This document shows, piece by piece, positions 25,660 to 33,678 of a DNA stretch of 64,000 nt (its first letter is position 1; every line of letters starts with the position of its first letter). The notes beneath the pieces are model-generated. The model saw only the letters and a list, made by a program, of their open reading frames with translations, made no database searches and had not been told where the DNA came from. This stretch comes from JAJECS01 sp965243625 (GTDB taxonomy: Bacteria > Chloroflexota > UBA11872), in assembly GCA_965243625.1 (NCBI GenBank), contig CBDEVI010000002.1, positions 1,240,001-1,304,000 on the forward strand, in the 5' to 3' direction. The position numbers and the translations under genes were made by a program.

Positions 25660-26813
25660 CAGTTCGTGTACGACCCGTCGCGGCGGCGCAGGTGGGGCGC
25701 TTCCCAGAACATCGTGGGATGATCCGCCAGCGCGTCCTCGTTGAGCTTGACGCCCAGCCCCGGCGCACAGGGCAGCGGAAACGCGTCGCCCACGATGTCC
25801 AAACCCTCCGGGAACAGGTCCGGCGGGCGCGCCCGCGTGTGCCAGTTGTATTCGAGCAGGGCGAAGTTCGGCACAGCCGCGCAAAGGTGCACCGCCGCCG
25901 CCGTCGAGATTGGGCCGAGCGGGTTGTGGGGCATCAGGTCCAGGTAGTGGGCTTCGGCCATTCCGGCAACCTTCTTGGCCGCGGTGAATCCGCCGACGTT
26001 GCACACGTCCAGCCGCACGTAGTTGCTCAGCCCGCGCTCGATGAACGGCGCAAAGACGTAGATGCCCGAAAACTCCTCGCCGATGGCGAAGGGAATGTCC
26101 GTCATCGCGCGCAGCGAGGCATAGGCGTCCGGGCTCTCCGACCTGATCGGCTCTTCCAGAAACATGAGGTTGACGTCGTCGACGAGCCGGCAGAACTCGG
26201 CGGCGTCGGCCACGCTGAGCCGGTGGTGAAAGTCGATCCCCATGCGCACCCGCGGACCCACGCGGTCGCGCACTGCGCGCAGCATCTCGGCCGAATCCAC
26301 CACGGACTCCCACGGCTCGTAGATGTCCTCCGGCGCGTCGGGATCGCCGTCGGTCAGCGTCACAGGGCTGAAGCGAATCGTGCCCCACCCCTTGGCCGCC
26401 AGGTCCGCCGCGCGCTCGGGCATGGTGTCGCCCTCACCGGCGACCGCGTCCGCGAAGCAGGTCACCTTGTTACGCGACGCCCCACCCAAGAGCTGCCAGA
26501 TGGGCGTGTTGAGGTGCTGACCCAGGATGTCCCACAGCGCGATGTCGATGGCCGAGGCGGCGGCGGTGATGACGGTGCCGCCTTCGAAATACTGGCTGCG
26601 GTAGAGCACCTGGTGAATGTCTTCGATCCGCCGCGGGTCCTTGCCGATCAGGAACTCGCGGTAGTGGTCGAACATGCCGCCGACCGCCCGCTCACGGCCC
26701 GCCGTGCCGGACTCTCCCAGCCCCGAGATGCCGGCGTCGGTCTCGACCTTCACCACGATCTGGGGCCGCATCCCCACCGTGGGCGCAAAGTGCTTGACGT
26801 CGGTGATCCGCAT
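25656..26813 (-). CDS. Enolase-superfamily dehydratase, galactonate-dehydratase-like
   Basis: 385 aa from MRITDVKHFAPTVGM with ribosome-binding site GGGGAGG 6 bases upstream. Superfamily features: hinge AIDIALWDILGQHLNTPIWQ, metal ligands GIDFHHRLSV (D, with the DFH pattern of sugar-acid dehydratases), FLEEPIRSES (E), AIGEEFSGIY (E), and histidine LMPHNPLGPI. The strand-2 lysine motif is unusual, reading WGTIRFSPV with R in place of K. First gene of a minus-strand group with the coupled DHDPS-like aldolase, the Fe-ADH-like gene and a Gfo/Idh gene, a plausible sugar-acid pathway. The 125-base gap to the divergent hydroxyacid dehydrogenase holds the promoter. Confidence 0.88.
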   Translation of the reverse strand: MRITDVKHFAPTVGMRPQIVVKVETDAGISGLGESGTAGRERAVGGMFDHYREFLIGKDPRRIEDIHQVLYRSQYFEGGTVITAAASAIDIALWDILGQHLNTPIWQLLGGASRNKVTCFADAVAGEGDTMPERAADLAAKGWGTIRFSPVTLTDGDPDAPEDIYEPWESVVDSAEMLRAVRDRVGPRVRMGIDFHHRLSVADAAEFCRLVDDVNLMFLEEPIRSESPDAYASLRAMTDIPFAIGEEFSGIYVFAPFIERGLSNYVRLDVCNVGGFTAAKKVAGMAEAHYLDLMPHNPLGPISTAAAVHLCAAVPNFALLEYNWHTRARPPDLFPEGLDIVGDAFPLPCAPGLGVKLNEDALADHPTMFWEAPHLRRRDGSYTNW

Positions 26814-26938
26814 GTCGCCTCCCCGCGAGGGTTGGGTGCGCTCGCACCCGCGGAACCGGCAGCCTATGATCGCATGCTGCCCAAGGAGTTTGGCGCCCGC
26901 TGTCGCTGGGCCGCGGGCGAGCAAAGGCGGACCATCCC

Positions 26939-27889
26939 GTGGACCTGCTGTTCTGCAACGACTACATGCCGGACCTCTCGGGCGGCATTCAGGCGGCCCT
27001 TCCCGATCACCGGGTGCGCACCTGTCCCCAGGACAAGGTCGCGGAGTACGCGGGCGACGCCTCGGTCCTGCTCCCGGCCCGGGCCATCATCGACGCCACC
27101 GTCCTCGACGCATCGCCGAAGCTGCGCCTGGTCCAGCAGCCCGGCGTCGGGCTGGATGCCATCGACGTCGCGGCGGCAAACGCCCGCGGTGTGCGCGTCG
27201 CCAACGTGCCCTCGGCCGACGGCGGGCTGGCGCAAGCCGTGGCGGAAATGGCGCTCTTCCTGCTGATCGGCGGCGGACGCCGCTATCCGCGGCTGCTCGA
27301 GGGCATTCGCACCCAGGACTGGAACGTGCCGTTCGGACACTCGCTGTTCGGCGCCAGGGTCTGCGTCATCGGCCTGGGAGGCATCGGGAGCCAGCTGGTG
27401 CGGTTGTTGCAGCCGTTCGGCTGCGAGATCGTCGGCGTGCGCCGCACGCCCCGTGACACGGATGTGCACCAGCTTGGGCTGACTTCGGTGCATTCGCCCG
27501 ACGAGCTGCACGAGGCCGTGCGCGGCTGTCGCTTCATTGCGCTGGCCACGCCCCTCACGCCCGAGACCGAAGGAATGATCAACGCCGACTCCATCGCGGC
27601 CATGGACGACGACGCCGTGATCGTGAACGTGGCGCGGGGTCACGTGATCGACCGCGAGGCGCTCATCGACGCGCTGCGCAGCGGCAAGCTGAGCACGGCC
27701 GGAATCGACGTCTTCTGGGAGGAACCGGTCGATCCCACGGACCCGCTCTTTGACTATGAGGTGTTCGTCACGCCGCACGCCTCGAATGCGTGCGATGCCT
27801 TTGTTCGCGAAACCTCGGCGGGCGTCGCCGAAAACGTACGGCGGTTGATCGCGGGTGAGCCGCTGCTCTGGGAGGCGAAGGCGCCGTGA
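26939..27889 (+). CDS. D-isomer-specific 2-hydroxyacid dehydrogenase
   Basis: 316 aa starting at GTG with a weak GGCGG ribosome-binding site. Fold markers: VCVIGLGGIGSQLVRLLQPF (GxGxxG), AVIVNVARGHVIDREAL (catalytic arginine), GIDVFWEEPVDPTDPLF (conserved acidic segment) and VFVTPHASNACD (histidine). It reduces a 2-keto acid or oxidises a D-2-hydroxyacid. Its stop overlaps the GTG start of the amidohydrolase gene by 4 bases, so the pair is co-translated and may act sequentially. Confidence 0.92.
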   Translation: MDLLFCNDYMPDLSGGIQAALPDHRVRTCPQDKVAEYAGDASVLLPARAIIDATVLDASPKLRLVQQPGVGLDAIDVAAANARGVRVANVPSADGGLAQAVAEMALFLLIGGGRRYPRLLEGIRTQDWNVPFGHSLFGARVCVIGLGGIGSQLVRLLQPFGCEIVGVRRTPRDTDVHQLGLTSVHSPDELHEAVRGCRFIALATPLTPETEGMINADSIAAMDDDAVIVNVARGHVIDREALIDALRSGKLSTAGIDVFWEEPVDPTDPLFDYEVFVTPHASNACDAFVRETSAGVAENVRRLIAGEPLLWEAKAP

Positions 27890-28728
27890 TCGTCGACGTC
27901 CACACCCACCTGAGCACCACGGCGCAGTGGGGTCCGCAGTTCAGCCGGGCCATCGAGCTCACATATCCGCCCGATGTGCTCGACATCAACGTCACGCCCG
28001 AGCGGCACTGGGAGGCCGAGAAAACCGCCGATCGAGTGATCGTGTTCGGCATCAACTCGATCGCCATGGAGATGTGCACGCCCAACGATCACATCGCCGC
28101 CTACGTGCACCAACACCCCGAGAAGCTGATTGGTTTTATGTCAATTGACCCGAATCAACCAGACGCTCTCGACGAAATCGACCGCTGCGTGTCCGACCTC
28201 GGCCTGCGCGGCATCAAGATGAGCCCCGTCTATCAGCACTACCACCCCAACGACCCGAAGGCCGGGCGCGTCCACGCCCGCGCTCAGGAGCTGGGGCTGC
28301 CCATCCTCACCCACGCCGCCTTCCAGGGCATGGCCAACACGCCGATGGAGTTGGCCAGCCCGCTACTCTATGACCCCGTGGCGCGGGAGTTCCCGGATCT
28401 CAGGATCATCCTGGCGCACATCGGTCTGCCGTGGTTCGCCGACGCCATGGTCGTGGCGCGCAAGCACCCCAACGTCTTCACCGACGTGTCGGGTCTCGAA
28501 AACAAGCCGTGGTGGCTCTACCAGGCGTTGGCCATGCTCAGCGAGTTTGGCGCCATCGACAACGTGCTCTTCGGCAGCGACCTGCCCTTCAGCACGGTCG
28601 ACGGCACCATCGACACCCTGCGGAACATCAACGCCGTCACCGAGGGCACCGGGCTGCCCAAGATCCCATCCGAGGAGATCGAGGGCATCATCCACCGCGA
28701 CAGCCTGAGCCTGCTAGGCCTGGAGTAG
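27886..28728 (+). CDS. Amidohydrolase-2 family TIM-barrel metal hydrolase/decarboxylase
   Basis: 280 aa from GTG overlapping the preceding stop. Metal-binding residues of the ACMSD/amidohydrolase-2 family are visible: VDVHTHLSTT (HxH), PILTHAAFQGM (H), IILAHIGLPWFAD (H) and VLFGSDLPFSTV (D). GIKMSPVYQHYHPND supplies the usual strand segment. Members decarboxylate aromatic or 2-amino-muconate-type acids, or hydrolyse lactones such as 2-pyrone-4,6-dicarboxylate or L-fucono/rhamnono-lactone. Coupling to a hydroxyacid dehydrogenase makes a lactonase or hydrolase role plausible; substrate unresolved. Confidence 0.9.
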   Translation: MIVDVHTHLSTTAQWGPQFSRAIELTYPPDVLDINVTPERHWEAEKTADRVIVFGINSIAMEMCTPNDHIAAYVHQHPEKLIGFMSIDPNQPDALDEIDRCVSDLGLRGIKMSPVYQHYHPNDPKAGRVHARAQELGLPILTHAAFQGMANTPMELASPLLYDPVAREFPDLRIILAHIGLPWFADAMVVARKHPNVFTDVSGLENKPWWLYQALAMLSEFGAIDNVLFGSDLPFSTVDGTIDTLRNINAVTEGTGLPKIPSEEIEGIIHRDSLSLLGLE

Positions 28729-28731
28729 CCC

Positions 28732-29556
28732 TCAGTCCAGCAGGCGGTCTCCCAGCAGGTCGCGCACCCCGCCGACAAACTGCTTGGACGCCTGCATGAG
28801 CATGTCGCCGTCGTAGCCGTAGCTCATGAAGGTCGCGCCCTTGTCGGCCCATTCCAGCGACTCGTCGATCGATCCGATGTGCGGGCCGCCCGCAATGCCG
28901 TGGCGCTTGACCGCGTCCAGCATGCGCTCGACCGAGCCCCTGATGTCCGGGTGGTGAATTTGTCCCGGAATTCCGATGGTGGCCGACAGGTCGGTGCGGC
29001 CGACGAGGATGGCGTCCAGGCCGGGCGTCGCGGCGATCTCGTCGATGTTTTCGATGCCGAGGCCGCTCTCCACTTTCACGGCGGTCAGGACTTCGCGGTT
29101 CTGACCCGCGGTCAGCTCGCCGCAGTCCGGCTCCGCAAACTCCGTGTGCACGCCCGCCGTCAGCACACCGCGCTTGCCCTCGGGCGGGTACTTGCTGTAG
29201 CGAACCGCCATGGCCGCCTGCTCGGCGGTCTCCACGTGCGGCACGATCACGCCCATTGCCCCAGCGTCCAGCGGGCGGGCGATCAAGTGGTCCTCGACGC
29301 TCGTCGTGCCGGCGATGGGCACCATGCCGGTCAGCTTGGACGCCATGCAGATCGTCGCCAACTCCGGATAGCCGGGCTGCCCGTGCTCCATGTCGATGTA
29401 GTAGAAGTGGAATCCCGCCGACCCGAAGATCTGGGCCACGGGCGGGGAGGCAAACGAGATGCTGCACGCCCCCAAGACCACCCGGCCTTCCCGCAGGGCG
29501 CGCGTCACGGGGTTGACTTGATGATTGATCGCGGGACGGACGGCGTAGCTGCTCAT
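28732..29556 (-). CDS. HpcH/HpaI-family aldolase (2-keto-3-deoxy acid aldolase class II)
   Basis: 274 aa from MSSYAVRPAINHQVNPVTRA, with GAGG 7 bases upstream. Conserved features: FYYIDMEHGQPGYPEL (histidine/glutamate), ARPLDAGAMGVIVPHVETAE, LTAVKVESGLGIENIDEI (metal glutamate) and AILVGRTDLSATIG (metal aspartate). The family performs retro-aldol cleavage of 2-keto-3-deoxy-L-rhamnonate, 2-keto-3-deoxy-glucarate or 4-hydroxy-2-ketoheptanedioate to pyruvate plus an aldehyde. Given the L-rhamnonate-dehydratase-like gene at 15629, an RhmA-type role is possible but not proven. Convergent with the amidohydrolase gene with only 3 bases between stops. Confidence 0.9.
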   Translation of the reverse strand: MSSYAVRPAINHQVNPVTRALREGRVVLGACSISFASPPVAQIFGSAGFHFYYIDMEHGQPGYPELATICMASKLTGMVPIAGTTSVEDHLIARPLDAGAMGVIVPHVETAEQAAMAVRYSKYPPEGKRGVLTAGVHTEFAEPDCGELTAGQNREVLTAVKVESGLGIENIDEIAATPGLDAILVGRTDLSATIGIPGQIHHPDIRGSVERMLDAVKRHGIAGGPHIGSIDESLEWADKGATFMSYGYDGDMLMQASKQFVGGVRDLLGDRLLD

Positions 29557-29636
29557 GGCGGTCCTCGGGGGGCAAAGGCCCAAACCGCGTCAATGTATCG
29601 CAGCACCGGCGCTTGGCAGTGAGCCACTCTGAGTCC

Positions 29637-29665
29637 GTCATTCCCGCGAAGGCGGGAATCCACCC
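29637..29665. repeat. Dispersed hairpin GTCATTCCCGCGAAGGCGGGAAT
   Basis: The core ATTCCCGCGAAGGCGGGAAT (29640-29659) is the reverse complement of the hairpin at 22057-22076. It lies in the divergent gap between the HpcH/HpaI aldolase and a hydroxyacid dehydrogenase gene. Confidence 0.88.
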
Positions 29666-29810
29666 CACAAGTCAACCGTCGAGTCGAGGACGCCCACCGG
29701 TGCTGAGTCGCTATTCGCCCCTCAGATCTCCAAGTTGCCTATTTCCCGGCATCGAGCAGCGGCCCCCCGCGCGATACGATCATGCGCGCCGCCTCAACCC
29801 GAGATCCCGC

Positions 29811-30752
29811 ATGACCGAATCGCCGCTCCAAGTCGTCGCCACGTTCGACGCGCACGGCGTGGCCGAGGCGCTCGAGAACGTGCCGGGCGTGCGCCTCGCC
29901 GCCTTGGGGGATGCCGATGCCGTGGCGCCCCACATCCCGACGGCCGATGTGCTGCTGGTGGGAGCCTTTGACGCGCCGATGCTGGCTCGCGCCAAGCGCT
30001 TGCGCTGGGTGCACGCGGCCTCGGGTGGCGTCGAGAAGATGCTGTTTCCCGAGTTCGTCGCCAGCCCCATTCCCTTCTCCTGCTCCAAGGGCGTGTTCGA
30101 CACGCCGGGCGCCGAGCACGCCCTGGCCTCGATGCTCGGCTTCGCCCGCAACCTGATTTACGACGTGCAGCACCGCCCCGCGCGCGACTACGTCTACGGC
30201 TCGCCCACCGAGCTGCGCGGCAAGACGCTGGGCATCGCCGGGCTCGGCCGCATCGGGCGCGAGCTGGCGCGCCTGGCCCAGGCATTCGGCATGCGCGTGA
30301 TCGCGCTGCGTCGGTCCGATTCGGGCGACCACCCGCACGTCGACGAGATGCTGAATCGGGATGACCTGCCGCGCCTGCTCAACGAGTCCGACTACCTCGC
30401 GGTGGCCGTGCCCAACACGCCTGAGACCCAGCAGTTGATCGGCGCGCCGGAGCTCGCGCTCATGAAGCCCGCCGCCTACCTGATCGACATCTCCGGACGC
30501 GACGCCATCTACGACCTGGACGCCCTGGCCGACGCCCTGCGTGGCGGGCGCCTCGCCGGCGCCAGCTTGCAGATAGCCCCGCCTCCCGACGAGTCGCCCC
30601 TCTGGGACATCGACACCTTTCACCTGTCGTTCCATCGGGCCACGTCGACGGAAGAAGAGCGCCGCTGGCTGGACCTCTTCACCAACAATCTGCGCCGGTT
30701 GCAGGCCGGCGAGCCCCTCCTCAGCCTGGTCGACAAGCGCGCGGGGTACTGA
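29811..30752 (+). CDS. D-isomer-specific 2-hydroxyacid dehydrogenase, divergent
   Basis: 313 aa from MTESPLQVVATFDAHGVAEA, with GAGAT upstream. The NAD-binding motif is LGIAGLGRIGRELARLAQAF. The arginine segment is atypical (AYLIDISGRDAIYDLDAL rather than NxxRG), and the C-terminal histidine is in FHLSFHRATSTEE. HAASGGVEKMLFPEF and PGAEHALASMLGFARNL resemble hydroxypyruvate/glyoxylate-reductase-like (GhrA) members. Likely a cytoplasmic 2-keto acid reductase. 72 bases before a Gfo/Idh gene on the same strand. Confidence 0.88.
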   Translation: MTESPLQVVATFDAHGVAEALENVPGVRLAALGDADAVAPHIPTADVLLVGAFDAPMLARAKRLRWVHAASGGVEKMLFPEFVASPIPFSCSKGVFDTPGAEHALASMLGFARNLIYDVQHRPARDYVYGSPTELRGKTLGIAGLGRIGRELARLAQAFGMRVIALRRSDSGDHPHVDEMLNRDDLPRLLNESDYLAVAVPNTPETQQLIGAPELALMKPAAYLIDISGRDAIYDLDALADALRGGRLAGASLQIAPPPDESPLWDIDTFHLSFHRATSTEEERRWLDLFTNNLRRLQAGEPLLSLVDKRAGY

Positions 30753-30824
30753 GCGCCTGGCTCCGGTTGCCACCGCCGGGGCAGGCCGACACAATCCGCC
30801 AACGTCACCGCAAGGACCCTCCCC

Positions 30825-31856
30825 ATGAGCGACCAACTCCGCCTGGCCATGCTGGGCGCCAAGCACGGACATGCGCGCACGAAGACGCGCTGGCTGCGGG
30901 ACACTCCCGACATCGACCTGGCCGGCATCTACGAGCCCAGCCTCGAGTTCCGCGCCGACCGCGAGACCACGCCCGAGTACCAGCACATCACCTGGATCGA
31001 CGACATCGACGACGTGCTCGGCGACGCATCCGTCGCGGGCGTCGTCATCGGCGGGGCCGAGGTGGAAAACCCGTCCTACGCCCGCCGGGCGCTCGCCGCC
31101 GGCAAGCATGTCCTCATGGAAAAGGCCTGCGGCTGGACCAAGGCCCACGCCGACGAGCTGATTGGGACGGCCCAAGAGAAGGGCCTGCTCTTCCAGGTCG
31201 GCTACAACTTCCGCCCGCTGCCGCCGTTTCGCCGCGTGATCGACATGGTCCGCGCCGGCGATTTCGGCACCGTGCACCTCGTGCGCGCGCACATGGGCTC
31301 GCCGTTCAGCGCCGACGTGCTGCCGCGTCAGCTTGGCGGGCCGTACTTCCGCGGCGGCGCCTTCTACAACCTCGGCTGCCACGCGCTCGACATGGTCATG
31401 GCCGTGGCCGGCACCCCCGACGCGGTCCATCCGTTCAGGCGCCAGGTGCGACCCGAGTCCCAAGCGCAGGACTACTACGACCTCAACATCGTCGTGCTGG
31501 AGTATCCCGAGACGCTCGCCTCCATCGAGCTGAGCTTCCTGGAGACCGAGAACCGCCGTCCGCGCAGCTTCGAGGTCTACGGCTCGGAGGCCCAGGCCAT
31601 CGTGACGCCGTTCATGATTGCCGGCGATCGCGTGCCGTCAGCGGCGATCCACACCGGCGGCCCCGGCGCTGGCGCCGACGGCTGGCACACCTACGGCGCC
31701 GATCCCTTCGAGCCGTTCCGGGCCGACATCGACGAGTTTGCGGCGTGCATCCGCGGTGAACAGGAGCCGTGGATCGACTACGCGCATGATCTCGCGGTCC
31801 AGCACACGCTCATGGACATCTGCGGCGAGAGCGACGTGGAGGAGCTCCACAGCTAG
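30825..31856 (+). CDS. Gfo/Idh/MocA-family oxidoreductase
   Basis: 343 aa from MSDQLRLAMLGAKHGHARTK, with AAGGA about 9 bases upstream. The dinucleotide-binding loop is unusual (LGAKHGHARTK in place of GxGxxG). The catalytic-lysine motif reads LMEKACGWTKA (EKA instead of EKP). Substrate domain: FQVGYNFRPLPPFRRVIDMV, GGAFYNLGCHALDMVMAVAG. These keep it in the family but make it divergent. It follows a hydroxyacid dehydrogenase gene. Just after its stop is the CCTTCCCCCT hairpin repeat, a possible transcription stop. Confidence 0.88.
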   Translation: MSDQLRLAMLGAKHGHARTKTRWLRDTPDIDLAGIYEPSLEFRADRETTPEYQHITWIDDIDDVLGDASVAGVVIGGAEVENPSYARRALAAGKHVLMEKACGWTKAHADELIGTAQEKGLLFQVGYNFRPLPPFRRVIDMVRAGDFGTVHLVRAHMGSPFSADVLPRQLGGPYFRGGAFYNLGCHALDMVMAVAGTPDAVHPFRRQVRPESQAQDYYDLNIVVLEYPETLASIELSFLETENRRPRSFEVYGSEAQAIVTPFMIAGDRVPSAAIHTGGPGAGADGWHTYGADPFEPFRADIDEFAACIRGEQEPWIDYAHDLAVQHTLMDICGESDVEELHS

Positions 31857-31876
31857 GAAAGTCCTCAGCGTTAACG

Positions 31877-31923
31877 CCTTCCCCCTGGAAGGGGGAAGGT
31901 TGGGATGGGGGTCAATGGCTGGC
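31877..31923. repeat. Dispersed hairpin repeat CCTTCCCCCT / AGGGGGAAGG, second copy
   Basis: Same 23-base hairpin as at 14704 and a shared flank (GGGATGGGGGTCAATGGCTG). It lies 20 bases after the Gfo/Idh stop, between convergent genes. No poly-T follows, so it is not a standard intrinsic terminator. Confidence 0.88.
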
Positions 31924-32014
31924 ACTCCGGGCGGGGTTGATTGACCATTCCCGCGCGATGGCGGCGGACACCGCCATCCGGCCCCCGTTGTTGAAAGGCC
32001 TGCTGGGTTCTCGC

Positions 32015-33667
32015 CTAGATTCCCCGGGTGCGTCCCTCCAGCGAGGCGCGCGCCTCGGGCTGGCCCTCGACTAGGCGCTGGTCGCGTAGCGCGCCGCCCA
32101 GCGCCTGCGCCTTGCGGATCGCCGCGGCGTTGCCCAGCTCGGAGTCGATCAGCTCCGCCAGCAACCGGTCGGTCAGCTCGCGCCGCACGTCGGCGTACTC
32201 CGGGTCGTCCCACAGGTTGTTGATGTCCTCCGGGTCGTTGACCACGTCATAGAGCTCGCCGTAGGGCTGCCCGCCGTAGTGCAGCAGCTTCCAGCGGTCG
32301 GTCACCAGCATCTTGACCCGAAGCTCGATCGGCCCGTCGTGATCGACCGGCCAGCTGCCGACGCCCGGACCGCGGCTCGGTTGCTTCGAGTCCATCAATC
32401 GCCGACTGCCGCCGCCCAGCACCGTGATGCGTTCCACGATCACGGCGTCGCGGTGGGTGCCGGTCTCGCCGCGCAGCAACGGCGCGAACGATACGCCTTC
32501 CATTCCCAGCAACGGCTCGGCTCCGGCAAGGTCGAGCACCGTCGGCGTGAAATCCAGGTGCGTCGTCACGCTGTCGTACTGACTACCGGCGGCCACGGTC
32601 GGCGGATGCCGCCAGAGAAAGGGCACCCGGTTGACGGCCTCATAGGACATCATCGGCTTCGCCGCCACCCCGTGGTCGTTCAGCCCTTCGCCGTGATCCG
32701 AGGTGAACACCACGTGGGTGGAGTCGCGCAGACCCAGCCGGTCCAGCTCATCCAGCACGCGGGCCATCTCGTCGTCGATGAACGTCGTCAGGCCGTAGTA
32801 GTGGGCCACGATCTCGCCGAAGTGGTCCCCGGACCACCCGTCGTGCGTGTTGTAGCCGCCGTAGGGCATGCCGTCGCGGGCCCATTGATAGGCCGGCGGC
32901 TTGCGGCTCACGTCCTCTCGCGGCACCGCCGGCGGCATCGCCGCCGGGTCGTACATGTCGCAGTAGGGACGCGGCGGAGCAAACGGCTGGTGCGGATCGG
33001 CGAATGACATCCAGAGGAAAAACGGCTGATCGTCCTCGCGCCGACGGAGCCACTCGATCGTCCGATCGGCCGTCCAATGCGTGTAGTGCCATTCGGCGGG
33101 AATCGAGTTCTTCCAGCTGGCATAGGCGCCGCTGGGTTCCTCCAATGCCTGATCCTGCCGCCAGAGCCGCAGGCCCTCGGGATGATTGCGCTCCAGCCAC
33201 ACGCGCCAATGGCCGGCGGGGTAAGCGTGGCCGGTGTGAATCTCGGTGTAGTCGAAGCCGAAATACGGCCCGTACCACAGCCCGTCCTCTTCGCTGACCG
33301 GCGCGCCGGGCGGCGGCTCATCCGGCAACACGTCCTCCAGGTCGGCGGTCTTGAAGTGCGCCTTGCCAATCAGCGCCGTGGTATAGCCCGCCTCGCGGAG
33401 CGAATCGCCCAGCACCGGAATCGACTCACTCATGTTCACCGCGTGATCGAAGACCTGGTGCCCGCGCTGGCTGCGGCCCGTGATCATGCTGGCCCGCGCC
33501 GGCATGCAGATGGCATTTGTCGGAAAGGCCCGGTCGAATCGCATCCCGTCGCGCGCCAGCGAGTCCATGGCCGGCGTGCGGATGTGGGGGTTGTTGTGCC
33601 CCATGGCGTCCCAGCGTTGCTGGTCGGTGGTGATGAACAGAAAGTTCGGACGCTGCTGACTCGCCAT
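32015..33667 (-). CDS. Sulfatase (formylglycine-type, Cys class)
   Basis: 550 aa from MASQQRPNFLFITTDQQRWD; GGAG lies 6 bases upstream and longer readings are rejected. The sulfatase signature CMPARASMITG (C54-x-P-x-R) carries the cysteine that is converted to formylglycine, next to the metal aspartates in FITTDQQ. Further metal/active-site segments are ALIGKAHFKTADL, SFADPHQPFAPP and VVFTSDHGEGLNDHG. No signal peptide is present, so the enzyme should act in the cytoplasm, unlike many polysaccharide sulfatases. It lies 11 bases after the GH78 rhamnosidase gene in the same operon, pointing to desulfation of a rhamnose-containing sulfated oligosaccharide. A maturation enzyme (FGE or anSME) is not in the window. 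Confidence 0.93.
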   Translation of the reverse strand: MASQQRPNFLFITTDQQRWDAMGHNNPHIRTPAMDSLARDGMRFDRAFPTNAICMPARASMITGRSQRGHQVFDHAVNMSESIPVLGDSLREAGYTTALIGKAHFKTADLEDVLPDEPPPGAPVSEEDGLWYGPYFGFDYTEIHTGHAYPAGHWRVWLERNHPEGLRLWRQDQALEEPSGAYASWKNSIPAEWHYTHWTADRTIEWLRRREDDQPFFLWMSFADPHQPFAPPRPYCDMYDPAAMPPAVPREDVSRKPPAYQWARDGMPYGGYNTHDGWSGDHFGEIVAHYYGLTTFIDDEMARVLDELDRLGLRDSTHVVFTSDHGEGLNDHGVAAKPMMSYEAVNRVPFLWRHPPTVAAGSQYDSVTTHLDFTPTVLDLAGAEPLLGMEGVSFAPLLRGETGTHRDAVIVERITVLGGGSRRLMDSKQPSRGPGVGSWPVDHDGPIELRVKMLVTDRWKLLHYGGQPYGELYDVVNDPEDINNLWDDPEYADVRRELTDRLLAELIDSELGNAAAIRKAQALGGALRDQRLVEGQPEARASLEGRTRGI

Positions 33668-33678
33668 GGCTGCTCCTG

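Noticed and set aside
25503..27266. 587-codon plus-strand frame opposite the DHDPS-like and enolase genes
   Set aside because: Shadow of two clear minus-strand genes; no domain similarity.
29739..31463. 574-codon minus-strand frame opposite a hydroxyacid dehydrogenase and a Gfo/Idh gene
   Set aside because: Spans two real plus-strand genes plus the intergenic gap, has biased composition and no motif.
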